In this document: positions 8,211 to 14,779 of the stretch, piece by piece | Layout of the letters: each line of letters opens with the position of its first letter | How positions within the stretch are numbered: position 1 is the first letter of the stretch | NCBI GenBank assembly: GCA_910577045.1 | Contig: CAJTLB010000031.1 | Span: forward strand, 1-24,472 | Length of the DNA: 24,472 bases | Source of the DNA: an uncultured Lachnospiraceae bacterium | Lineage (GTDB): Bacteria; Bacillota; Clostridia; Lachnospirales; Lachnospiraceae | Direction: 5' to 3' | The notes under the pieces: model-generated | What the model was told of the DNA's origin: nothing | Database searches by the model: none | What the model saw: only the letters and a program-made list of their open reading frames with translations | Program-made: the position numbers and the translations under genes

Positions 8211-8239
8211 TTGAAAAGCTCTTGTACGTAAAGTAATAT
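8211..8239 (+). promoter_or_regulatory. probable promoter for the helical protein
   Basis: TTGAAA at 8211-8216 and TAATAT at 8234-8239 with a 17-base spacer, 36 bases in front of the next start codon. No terminator is visible after purD, so read-through is also possible. Confidence 0.5.
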
Positions 8240-8275
8240 ATAAAAAGCGTGATATGCTTTGGAATGGAGGAAATT

Positions 8276-8806
8276 ATGAAGTGCACATCTGCAGAAGCTT
8301 CTAAGCTGCTTAGGAAATTAATAGAAGAAAAAGCAACCTTAGAAGCAAAAGAAGAAAGAAGCCGTGTGTTTATAGCGGCAGTAGGAGAAGATATCGAGTC
8401 AGTAAGGCCAGATTACAATTACCAGGAAACACAAGATGCTTTGGAAGCTGTAGATAAAAAAATCCGTTTGTTAAAGCATACTATTAATTGTTTTAATACT
8501 ACTCATATGGTGCCAGGGTTTGATATGACAATTGACCAGATTTTGGTGTATATCCCACAGCTTTCTGAAAGAAAAGCACGTTTACTCAATATGAAAGACC
8601 GTTTGCCAAAACAAAGGGTGGAATTAGACCGTTATGGCAGTAGGACTTCGTCTAATTTAATAGAATATACCTATGCCAATTATGATATTAGCATTGTAGA
8701 AGCAGAATATGAAAGAGTAGCAGATATACTTGCAAAAGCCCAGACAGCTTTAGATGTAATAAATAATACTGAGACAATGGATATTCCAGAATACTGTGAA
8801 AAATAG
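8276..8806 (+). CDS. helical protein, possibly DIP1984/septicolysin-like
   Basis: 176 residues, strongly helical and charged, with heptad-like stretches at about residues 6-70 and 140-168 suggesting a coiled-coil hairpin. The middle part (INCFNTTHMVPGF, then a helix ending at about residue 110, then YGSRTSSNLIEYTYANYDIS) resembles the layout of the DIP1984 (septicolysin) family: helix, short Asn-rich turn, helix, YSR-type segment, helix. I am not certain of this match. The ATG at 8276 has GGAGG at 8266-8270; an upstream in-frame ATG at 8249 has no site. No signal peptide is visible. Function unknown. Confidence 0.6.
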   Translation: MKCTSAEASKLLRKLIEEKATLEAKEERSRVFIAAVGEDIESVRPDYNYQETQDALEAVDKKIRLLKHTINCFNTTHMVPGFDMTIDQILVYIPQLSERKARLLNMKDRLPKQRVELDRYGSRTSSNLIEYTYANYDISIVEAEYERVADILAKAQTALDVINNTETMDIPEYCEK

Positions 8807-9100
8807 GCAGTGCTTGCTACACTTTAAGGAAAGTGAAGGTTTGGTTTACAGGTAAGGTTATTGTTTTTTTTGTTATTTTTTTGTTATTCGTTTTAGTTTA
8901 TTGTAGAGGACCTCCCATTAATCTTATCACAGTATCCAAAAACTTGATTCTATAAAAGTAAGGTTTGCTTTGGTAAAATTTATTTTTTAGGATTATGCGG
9001 GGGAAGTTTGGTTTCAGCCCGTTTTTAAAAAAGAAAAAAATTTTTAAAATAAGGCAAATTTGCATACCTTTCTTTGTTAGAATAGCAGTATAAAGAACAA
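8807..9100. other. 294-base stretch without a gene, AT-rich
   Basis: A small hairpin (CACTTT/AAAGTG, 8819-8834) follows the upstream stop, and T-rich sequence runs from about 8861 to 8900. A 10-base palindrome GCAAATTTGC lies at 9054-9063 and TAGAAT at 9078-9083 could be a -10 box for the tRNA genes, but I cannot pair it with a good -35. No coding sequence is supported on either strand. Confidence 0.5.
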
Positions 9101-9184
9101 GGAGAGGTATACCGTAATTGGCAGCGGGCCAGACTGTAAATCTGGTGTCTTCGGATTCTGGTGGTTCAAGTCCACTCCTCTCCA
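9101..9184 (+). tRNA. tRNA-Tyr (GTA)
   Basis: Acceptor arms GGAGAGG (9101-9107) and CCTCTCC (9177-9183) pair fully, with discriminator A at 9184. The anticodon stem CCAGA/TCTGG frames the loop CTGTAAA, so the anticodon is GUA. A 14-base variable arm with a small TC/GA stem matches bacterial class II tRNA-Tyr. The T-loop is TTCAAGT. CCA is not encoded. Four bases separate it from tRNA-Ser. Confidence 0.95.
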
Positions 9185-9188
9185 TTAA

Positions 9189-9277
9189 GCAGATGTGGCT
9201 GAGAGGCTGAAAGCGGCTCCCTGCTAAGGAGTTGGCTGGCAAAAGCTGGCCCGAAGGTTCGAATCCTTCCATCTGCG
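9189..9277 (+). tRNA. tRNA-Ser (GCT)
   Basis: Acceptor arms GCAGATG (9189-9195) and CATCTGC (9270-9276) pair fully; discriminator G at 9277. The anticodon loop CTGCTAA gives anticodon GCU, which reads AGC and AGU. The long variable arm contains GGCTGGC/GCTGGCC-type pairing, as expected for class II tRNA-Ser. CCA is not encoded. The next promoter begins two bases downstream, and no separate tRNA terminator is visible before 9486. Confidence 0.95.
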
Positions 9278-9278
9278 C

Positions 9279-9308
9279 TTGACAGAGGGAAGGATTTTTG
9301 TATATAAT
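9279..9308 (+). promoter_or_regulatory. consensus promoter driving the structured leader
   Basis: TTGACA (9279-9284) and TATAAT (9303-9308), both perfect, with an 18-base spacer. Transcription would begin near 9315. It starts only two bases after the tRNA-Ser gene. Confidence 0.85.
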
Positions 9309-9314
9309 AGGAAT

Positions 9315-9512
9315 GAATAAAAAGAAAGAGAGGGCATTGGTATGAGAGTTGCCATATGGAAAGAAAAGAGTTACGGCAAGTCCGGTGTTAGTAGTAGCTT
9401 GTATCAAGCATACTGTGGCAGCGGACGTATTGGCGTAACTAAAAATCTCTGCCAGGGTGCTCGTTAAAATATAAAAGAAAACATAGGAGGGACCCATGGC
9501 GGGTCCTTTTTT
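9315..9512 (+). ncRNA. structured leader RNA, candidate riboswitch or attenuator
   Basis: The region between a consensus promoter and an intrinsic terminator folds into nested stems: 9369-9375 with 9434-9440 (7 bp), 9380-9384 with 9422-9426 (5 bp), and 9392-9401 with 9405-9415 (10 bp, one bulged A). The internal-loop segment TGGCAG (9416-9421) is complementary to CTGCCA (9449-9454), a possible pseudoknot. GCCAGGGT (9451-9458) can instead pair with ACCC-A-TGGC (9492-9500), which would break the terminator. So closing the pseudoknot would favour termination, and opening it would favour read-through into the RNA-repair genes. A 41-codon frame (9342-9467, ribosome binding site at 9327-9334) overlaps the whole domain, so a leader-peptide mechanism remains possible. 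I do not recognise the fold as a known class. Pairing is seen; ligand and switching are inferred. Confidence 0.6.
9486..9512 (+). terminator. intrinsic terminator in the leader of the RNA-repair operon
   Basis: GGACCC (9490-9495) pairs with GGGTCC (9501-9506) around the loop ATGGC, followed by six T residues (9507-9512). The flanking bases allow a few more A-U and G-U pairs. Its U-run ends 24 bases before the next start codon, so it most likely acts as a conditional terminator; it may also end tRNA transcripts. Confidence 0.85.
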
Positions 9513-9536
9513 GGCGCATATAAGGAGAGATAGCGT

Positions 9537-9806
9537 ATGAACCAGACTATGTTTTCTTTATTTATTATTAACGTTTTGGAAAACCATACAACCAAGGAGC
9601 ATCCATTGACAATTACAGAAATTACAGAGTTTGTAAATAGGGAATTTGCATTGTTTGCATTTGAAAAAGAAAGGGTTATGAACCGTTCTACTGTAATGCG
9701 GATATTAGATGCAATGGAATTGTGGACAGAAGGGAATCTATTTAATTTTCATGTAATACAGTGTGGATCAGAAGGAAAAAAGATGTTCTACTTAGAAAGA
9801 GCTTAA
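9537..9806 (+). CDS. small winged-helix-like regulator or adaptor
   Basis: 89 residues. The pattern of a helix (FIINVLENH), EHPLTITEITEFVNREF, then RSTVMRILDAMELW and a short FYLERA strand resembles the N-terminal winged-helix half of WYL-type regulators (sites such as LTQ-EI-L and R-TV-R-L). The WYL domain itself is missing, so the protein would be a bare DNA-binding domain. The ATG follows AAGGAGAG at 9522-9529. It directly follows the conditional terminator, and the ligase gene begins 19 bases after its stop, so it is the first gene of the RNA-repair cassette. It may regulate that cassette. This assignment rests on pattern only. Confidence 0.65.
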   Translation: MNQTMFSLFIINVLENHTTKEHPLTITEITEFVNREFALFAFEKERVMNRSTVMRILDAMELWTEGNLFNFHVIQCGSEGKKMFYLERA

Positions 9807-9825
9807 AAGCAAAGATAGGAAGGAA

Positions 9826-10623
9826 ATGGATATGGAACAGATTTATAAATATCCAAGGACCCGCCATTTGGAAGGTTCTAGGAAACAGGCGGGAGACGAG
9901 GATTTAAAGAATATTAGTTTTGAAGAGGTAAAAGATAAATATCTGGTTTTAGAGGAAAAAGTGGATGGTGCTAATTGTGGCATTAGCTTTGGGGCAGATA
10001 GGAAGATGTATTTGCAGAGCAGAGGGCATTTTCTAAATGGCGGTTATGGAGAACGCCAGTTTGATTTGTTTAAATTATGGGCAGGCTGTTTTGAGGATCA
10101 GCTTTATAAACTTTTAGGAAACCGGTATGTAATGTATGGAGAGTGGCTCTATGCAAAGCATACCGTATTTTATGATAAACTTTCCCACTATTTTATGGAG
10201 TTTGATATTTTTGACAAAGAGAATGGGACATTTTTTTCTACAAAGAAGCGCCAGGAAATGTTAAAAACAGTGTCATTTATCCAGTCAGTACGGGTATTAT
10301 CCCAAGGGGTATATAAAAATTCTAATGAGATTGCGAAATGGATAGGCCCAAGCCTTTTTATATCAGAGAACCCAGAAAAAAGTTTAGCAGAACAATGTAA
10401 AAAGAGTGGGGTAAATTTAGAACAGACAACGCGCCAAACAGATTTATCAGGCACGATGGAAGGAATTTATATAAAGGTAGAAGATGGGGATTTTGTAACA
10501 GATCGGCTTAAGTTAGTAAGAGGTTCTTTTTTAAATACAATTTTAGATTCAGAAAGCCATTGGGCAAGCCGGCCAATTGTGGCAAATTGTTTAGCGGATG
10601 GCATAGATATTTTTAAATTATAG
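9826..10623 (+). CDS. stand-alone RNA ligase, nucleotidyltransferase family
   Basis: 265 residues. Motif I, LEEKVDGANCGISF, places the AMP-accepting lysine at Lys45. QSRGHF follows, then YGEWLYAKHTVFYD (motif III region), FMEFDIFD (motif IIIa region), MEGIYIKVEDGDF (motif IV) and DRLKLVRGSF (motif V, with the two lysine-type contacts reduced to Lys and Arg). These are the ATP-dependent RNA ligase motifs, closest in my reading to the ligase domain of Deinococcus RNA ligase (Rnl5 group). It would seal 3'-OH and 5'-phosphate ends. Two ATGs (9826 and 9832) share AGGAAGG at 9817-9823, so the true protein may be two residues shorter. The HD-Pnk gene follows after 12 bases and would make the ends this enzyme needs. 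Confidence 0.85.
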   Translation: MDMEQIYKYPRTRHLEGSRKQAGDEDLKNISFEEVKDKYLVLEEKVDGANCGISFGADRKMYLQSRGHFLNGGYGERQFDLFKLWAGCFEDQLYKLLGNRYVMYGEWLYAKHTVFYDKLSHYFMEFDIFDKENGTFFSTKKRQEMLKTVSFIQSVRVLSQGVYKNSNEIAKWIGPSLFISENPEKSLAEQCKKSGVNLEQTTRQTDLSGTMEGIYIKVEDGDFVTDRLKLVRGSFLNTILDSESHWASRPIVANCLADGIDIFKL

Positions 10624-10635
10624 GAGAGAATAAGA

Positions 10636-11775
10636 ATGAGTAAAAAGATTCTCGAGGAAATCAGAAAAACAGGGTTTTCCTTGGAACAATTGGCAGGACA
10701 ATATCCAGATATTTATATGTTGGACAATGTCCCACAAAATGAAGAATATCATGCAGAAGGGGATGTATTGACGCATACAGGATTGGTTTGCCAGAATTTA
10801 ATAGAACTTCCAGAATGGAAAGAGTTAGAAGGAAAGGAACAAGAAGTTTTATTTTTAGCGGCAGTTTTCCATGATATTGGAAAGGCATTTTGTACAAAAC
10901 TCCAAGATGGGAAATGGGCTTCGCCAAAACATACAATAATTGGAGAAAAGAAGTTCCGTGGGATTATATACCGGAATATAGAGAATTATGGGCTGACGTG
11001 GGAAGAAAGAGAATATATAGCAAAATTAATCCGATACCATGGGACGCCAATATGGTCTTGGGCAAAAAGAAGGCCAGAGTTTGATTTATTGAAAGCATCA
11101 GAGAGTATTTCTATGAAGATGCTATATATATTGTCTAAAGCGGATGCAAAAGGCAGAATTGGAAATGGGAAGGAGAAGATGATAGAACGAGTGGAATTAT
11201 TTGCAGAATATGCAAAAGAGCTGGGGATTTGGGAAAAACCATATACGTTTGTAGACGCTTATACAAAATATCAGTATTTCCATAGAGAGGATATGTGGCA
11301 AGGGGCGGTATTATATAATGACACTACGTTTGATGTTATTTTAATGTCGGGGCTTCCTTTGGCAGGAAAAGATACATGGATCGAAAGGCAGCAATTAGGG
11401 TTTCCGGTGGTTTCGTTAGATAAAATCCGCCAAGATCTTAAAATTTTGCCGTCAAAAAAATCAGATAAAGTAGTACAGGCGGCAATGGAGCAAGCAAAGA
11501 AATATTTACGGAAAAAAGAGCCATTTATTTGGAATGCAACGAATCTTGTCCAAGAAACAAGGCAGAGGCTTGTACAATTTTTTTCTAATTATGGCGCGCG
11601 GGTGCATATTGTTTACCTAGAAGCCCCATATAAAGAATTAAAGGCTAGGAACCAAGTGAGGGAAAGGTATATTCCTGAACAAGTATTAGAAGAAATGATT
11701 GACAAATTAGAGATTCCAGCACCATGGGAATCTTATGAAGTTAAAGCAGATTTTAATGAAAAGAGGGATAAATAA
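10636..11775 (+). CDS. HD-Pnk: HD phosphoesterase fused to polynucleotide kinase
   Basis: 379 residues in two domains. The N-terminal HD domain (about residues 40-205) has His47, the FHDIGK motif with His79-Asp80, and YHGTP near residue 135, as in metal-dependent phosphohydrolases. The C-terminal domain (about 230-375) has a P-loop GLPLAGKDTW near residue 239, SLDKIRQDL, WNATNLVQETR and a basic lid region with RNQVRERYIP. This order matches HD-Pnk enzymes described from Runella, which remove 2',3'-cyclic or 3'-phosphates and phosphorylate 5'-OH ends. It follows the RNA ligase by 12 bases with an AGGAGAG site. The pair would heal and then seal broken RNA. The natural substrate is unknown; a cleaved tRNA is one possibility. 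Confidence 0.85.
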   Translation: MSKKILEEIRKTGFSLEQLAGQYPDIYMLDNVPQNEEYHAEGDVLTHTGLVCQNLIELPEWKELEGKEQEVLFLAAVFHDIGKAFCTKLQDGKWASPKHTIIGEKKFRGIIYRNIENYGLTWEEREYIAKLIRYHGTPIWSWAKRRPEFDLLKASESISMKMLYILSKADAKGRIGNGKEKMIERVELFAEYAKELGIWEKPYTFVDAYTKYQYFHREDMWQGAVLYNDTTFDVILMSGLPLAGKDTWIERQQLGFPVVSLDKIRQDLKILPSKKSDKVVQAAMEQAKKYLRKKEPFIWNATNLVQETRQRLVQFFSNYGARVHIVYLEAPYKELKARNQVRERYIPEQVLEEMIDKLEIPAPWESYEVKADFNEKRDK

Positions 11776-11845
11776 CAGAACAAACGTTTTTAAATAAGCA
11801 TTTTAGCTAGTATAGATGGTTATTTTCTGCTGATATTGCCAAAAA

Positions 11846-11874
11846 AGTGCAAAATAACTCACATTATAGTGCAA
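11846..11874. repeat. direct repeat upstream of the XRE regulator
   Basis: AGTGCAA occurs at 11846-11852 and 11868-11874, 22 bases apart (about two helical turns), beside a TATAGT box (11865-11870) in the 156-base gap before the XRE gene. This could be an operator for the regulator itself. I found no convincing -35. Weak, but the spacing fits a dimer-bound site. Confidence 0.3.
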
Positions 11875-11931
11875 CATAGGTGAATTGTCGGAGATGGAAG
11901 TGTGTTGTACAATAATAGAGGGGTGAATGGA

Positions 11932-12276
11932 ATGAATCAGGCATCAGATAGATTGGGAAAAGTGGTGCGTAGAGCAAGAAAAAGTAAAAATATGTCACAA
12001 GAAGCACTTGCTGAGAAAATAGGCGTATGTAAAAGAACTATTATTGATATAGAAAATAGCGCTGGAAATCCCAAATTTACTATTCTATTTCCGCTGGTCC
12101 GGGAATTAAACCTGCCATTACAACAGGTTTTCTATCCTGAATCTTCAGAAGATTCTGAAGCTAAAATGCTTATTATACAAGAGCTTGAGAAATGTGATGA
12201 ATCAGAAAGCAGAATTGTATTATCTGTACTTAAAAGTCTGTTATTTGAGCTGAAAAATGAAAAACGAGATAAGTAG
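11932..12276 (+). CDS. XRE-family helix-turn-helix regulator
   Basis: 114 residues. The helix-turn-helix is clear at about residues 9-60 (MSQEALAEKIGVCKRTIIDIE), followed by a charged helical tail (SEDSEAKMLIIQELEK onward) that may allow dimerisation. I use the ATG at 11932 with AGAGGGG at 11917-11923; an in-frame GTG at 11902 exists but lacks a ribosome binding site. It is followed by an orphan 60-codon frame and sits between the RNA-repair cassette and housekeeping genes. Codon choice (more AGA, CTG and CGG) differs from its neighbours by eye, so this two-gene unit may be a remnant of a mobile element. The target is unknown. Confidence 0.85.
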   Translation: MNQASDRLGKVVRRARKSKNMSQEALAEKIGVCKRTIIDIENSAGNPKFTILFPLVRELNLPLQQVFYPESSEDSEAKMLIIQELEKCDESESRIVLSVLKSLLFELKNEKRDK

Positions 12277-12288
12277 GAAGGAGGGAGT

Positions 12289-12471
12289 ATGGTTAAAAAC
12301 TATTGGAAGGCTGGTTTTGAAAATGCAGAAAATGTCGATAATAGTGAAGAGTTTTTTAGGATGATGGGAATGAATAGTTTAAAGGAAGGCGTTTGTGGGG
12401 CATCATACAATAGTTTCTTGTTGTGCAAACATATCTATTTTCATATGGTTCCGTTTTCAAAAAGAATCTAG
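12289..12471 (+). CDS. orphan 60-residue protein, possibly a truncated gene
   Basis: The ATG follows AAGGAGGGAG, one of the strongest ribosome binding sites in the window, and lies 12 bases after the XRE stop, so it is very likely translated. The N-terminal half (MVKNYWKAGFENAENVDNS) is acidic and aromatic; the C-terminal half is cysteine-containing and ends abruptly in PFSKRI. I do not recognise a family. It could be a small partner of the XRE protein, or the start of a longer gene lost by deletion. A terminator-like hairpin follows. Confidence 0.5.
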   Translation: MVKNYWKAGFENAENVDNSEEFFRMMGMNSLKEGVCGASYNSFLLCKHIYFHMVPFSKRI

Positions 12472-12481
12472 TTTTAACAGG

Positions 12482-12546
12482 AAATACCCTTGTGGAATGT
12501 GGTTTTAGAAGATTTTGATAAAGCCATATAACAAGGGTATTTTCTA
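12482..12546 (+). terminator. probable terminator after the XRE unit
   Basis: AAATACCCTTGT (12482-12493) pairs perfectly with ACAAGGGTATTT (12531-12542) over a 37-base loop, followed by CTAT. The stem is 12 bp, but the loop is long and the U-tract is short and lies partly inside the stem, so efficiency is uncertain. Confidence 0.5.
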
Positions 12547-12559
12547 TATGAAAACAAGC

Positions 12560-12587
12560 TTGCACTTTTTTAGGATTATGATAGAAT
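12560..12587 (+). promoter_or_regulatory. probable promoter for the phosphatase gene
   Basis: TTGCAC (12560-12565) and TAGAAT (12582-12587) with a 16-base spacer. The -10 area repeats the TATGATAGAATATG seen at the pyrE promoter. Confidence 0.5.
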
Positions 12588-12634
12588 ATGAATAAATAGG
12601 TATGTAAGGCAATGAAATAGAAATAGAGGGCAGC

Positions 12635-13330
12635 ATGATATATGTAACGGCAGATATACATGGATATTATAAGGCTTTTTTGCATTTATTAGAAGAAATT
12701 AGGTTTTCGCCAACAGATATATTATATGTAATAGGGGATACCATAGATAAAGGGCCAGAGTCGTTTTCAGTGTTAAAGCATATTATGGCAGCGGATAATA
12801 TGGAGTTAATCCTTGGGAACCATGAAGAATTTATGTTAGAAGCATTAAAAAGCCAGGTATATGGGAAAAGGGATTTTATTGATATGGATTTGTGGTTTAA
12901 ACATGGCGGGGAAGAAACTTATAAGGAATATATGCAGATGGGCCCACAAGAACAACAACAGATTTTTCGTTTTTTAAGTACTAGGCCCCTGTATAAGATT
13001 CTAGGAAGTACTGTATTGGTACATGGCGGGATAATTCCAAAGAAAAAAATATATTCGTGTTGGGAAGAGCTTTTAAAAGAACAAGATAGGAAAACACTTC
13101 TTTGGACAAAAGAGGAGTTTTTAACAAAGCCTTTTGAAATAAATTTAGATGGAAGAGTAATATTTGGGCATACGCCTACTTCTGAGATACAAAGGGTACG
13201 CGGGGAGCCACAGACTCCAGGCGTAATCTGGAAAGAGGGCAAACGGCTAGGGATTGATGGAGGCTATTTATTTGGCGGAAGGTTAATTGCAGTTTGTTTA
13301 GACAATGATAAAATATATTATGTAAAATAG
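12635..13330 (+). CDS. PPP-family metallophosphatase
   Basis: 231 residues. The metal-binding signatures are present: Asp7 and His9 in DIHG, Asp35 in GDTIDKG (Lys where most have Arg), Asn62-His63 in GNHE, a later VHGG and FGHTPTSE. It belongs with bacterial serine/threonine-type phosphatases and ApaH-like enzymes; the substrate, a phosphoprotein or a dinucleotide, cannot be told from sequence. The ATG follows AGAGGG and has a promoter upstream. The M18 aminopeptidase begins 9 bases after its stop, so they form an operon. Note that PPP-type domains also occur in bacterial RNA-repair Pnkp, but this one is separated from the repair cassette by the XRE unit and has its own promoter. Confidence 0.85.
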   Translation: MIYVTADIHGYYKAFLHLLEEIRFSPTDILYVIGDTIDKGPESFSVLKHIMAADNMELILGNHEEFMLEALKSQVYGKRDFIDMDLWFKHGGEETYKEYMQMGPQEQQQIFRFLSTRPLYKILGSTVLVHGGIIPKKKIYSCWEELLKEQDRKTLLWTKEEFLTKPFEINLDGRVIFGHTPTSEIQRVRGEPQTPGVIWKEGKRLGIDGGYLFGGRLIAVCLDNDKIYYVK

Positions 13331-13339
13331 GAGGGCCTT

Positions 13340-14737
13340 ATGGAAGAGACAAAGGAGAAACAAAAGAAAAATGCGTGGAATAAATATGACGATGCGCAGA
13401 TAGAAAAGGTTATGCAATATAATGAAGGGTACAAAAAGTTTCTTTCTGCATGTAAAACAGAAAGAGAATGTGTAAAAGAGGCGATATGCCAAGCAGAAGA
13501 AAAAGGATATAAGGATTTAAAGAAAATTATAGAAAAAAATAAAAAGGTAAAAGCGGGGGATAAATTATATTATAACCATATGGACAAGGCTTTAGTTTTA
13601 TTTCTTGTGGGTGAAGAGCCGCTAGAAAAAGGCATGAAAATCCTTGGTGCGCATATTGATTCCCCAAGGCTGGATATTAAGCAGAACCCTTTATATGAAG
13701 ATACAGAGATGGCACTTTTAGATACCCATTATTATGGAGGCGTAAAAAAATATCAGTGGGTAACACTTCCTATGGCGCTTCATGGCGTGGTAATAAAGAA
13801 AGATGGGACAAAAGTAGAGATTGTAATTGGAGAAGAAGAAGGAGATCCTGTGGTAGGGATTTCTGATTTATTGCCTCATTTGGCTGGAGAGCAGATGAAG
13901 AAAAATGCCTCTATTGTTGTTGAGGGAGAAGACTTAAATATTTTAATTGGAAGTATGCCATTAAAAGGCGTAGAAAAAGATGCTGTAAAAGAGAATATTT
14001 TAAAGCTTTTAAAGGAAAAATATAATATTGAGGAAGAAGATTTTATCTCTGCTGAAATGGAATGTGTGCCAGCAGGAAAAGCCAGGGATTATGGTTTGGA
14101 TAGAAGTATGGTAATGGGATATGGGCATGATGACAGGGTATGTGCATATACTTCCTTTACAGCTATGTTCCAATTGAAGAAAACAGATAGGACTTGTGCG
14201 TGCCTGCTGGTAGATAAAGAAGAAATTGGCAGCATTGGGGCTACTGGCATGGAATCTAAGTTTTTTGAGAATGTGGTTTCAGAATTAATGGATCGGCTAG
14301 GGGATTATTCTGAATTAAAAGTAAGAAGGGCTATGCAAAATTCTCAAATGCTTTCCTCTGATGTAAGTGCTGCTTTTGACCCAAATTACCCTTCTGTAAA
14401 TGAAAAGAAAAATACAGCTTATTTTGGGTATGGGCTTACCTTTAATAAATTTACAGGCGCAAGAGGGAAAAGTGGTTCTAATGATGCGAACCCAGAATAT
14501 ATAGCAAGGCTCCGTGCTGTTATGGAAAAACATAATGTATCTTTCCAAACAGCAGAGTTAGGGAAAGTAGATGTAGGCGGCGGCGGGACAATTGCAAAGT
14601 TTATGGCATCTTACAGCATGGAAGTAATTGACAGTGGCGTACCTGTGTTAAGTATGCACGCGCCATGGGAAATTGTAAGCAAGGCAGACGTGTATGAAGC
14701 AATGTGTGGATATGTGGCATTTTTAAAGGAAATATAA
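13340..14737 (+). CDS. M18-family aminopeptidase
   Basis: 465 residues. The M18 (aspartyl aminopeptidase type) signatures are visible: GAHIDSPRLD with a metal-binding His near residue 108, GYGHDDRVCAYTSF with Asp near residue 262, DKEEIGSIGATG with the catalytic Glu pair near residue 294, SSDVSAAFDPNYP near residue 341, and SMHAPWEIVSKADV with the final His near residue 440. It would release N-terminal residues from peptides in the cytosol, using two zinc ions. It is in an operon with the phosphatase (9-base gap; AGGAGGG site). The promoter of the thrS leader begins right after it. Confidence 0.9.
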   Translation: MEETKEKQKKNAWNKYDDAQIEKVMQYNEGYKKFLSACKTERECVKEAICQAEEKGYKDLKKIIEKNKKVKAGDKLYYNHMDKALVLFLVGEEPLEKGMKILGAHIDSPRLDIKQNPLYEDTEMALLDTHYYGGVKKYQWVTLPMALHGVVIKKDGTKVEIVIGEEEGDPVVGISDLLPHLAGEQMKKNASIVVEGEDLNILIGSMPLKGVEKDAVKENILKLLKEKYNIEEEDFISAEMECVPAGKARDYGLDRSMVMGYGHDDRVCAYTSFTAMFQLKKTDRTCACLLVDKEEIGSIGATGMESKFFENVVSELMDRLGDYSELKVRRAMQNSQMLSSDVSAAFDPNYPSVNEKKNTAYFGYGLTFNKFTGARGKSGSNDANPEYIARLRAVMEKHNVSFQTAELGKVDVGGGGTIAKFMASYSMEVIDSGVPVLSMHAPWEIVSKADVYEAMCGYVAFLKEI

Positions 14738-14744
14738 GAGAGAG

Positions 14745-14772
14745 TTGACAAAATATTTTATCGTGTTATAAT
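14745..14772 (+). promoter_or_regulatory. promoter of the thrS leader
   Basis: TTGACA (14745-14750) and TATAAT (14767-14772) with a 16-base spacer; both boxes match consensus. Transcription would begin near 14779. Confidence 0.8.
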
Positions 14773-14779
14773 CAGAATT

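Noticed and set aside
8898..9497. Long open frame of 199 codons on the - strand
   Set aside because: It runs antisense through two certain tRNA genes, a consensus promoter and the structured leader, and lacks a supported start. It is chance.
12635..13330. PPP phosphatase as part of the RNA-repair cassette
   Set aside because: Bacterial Pnkp contains a related domain, but this gene has its own promoter, is separated by the XRE unit and a hairpin, and is paired with an aminopeptidase.
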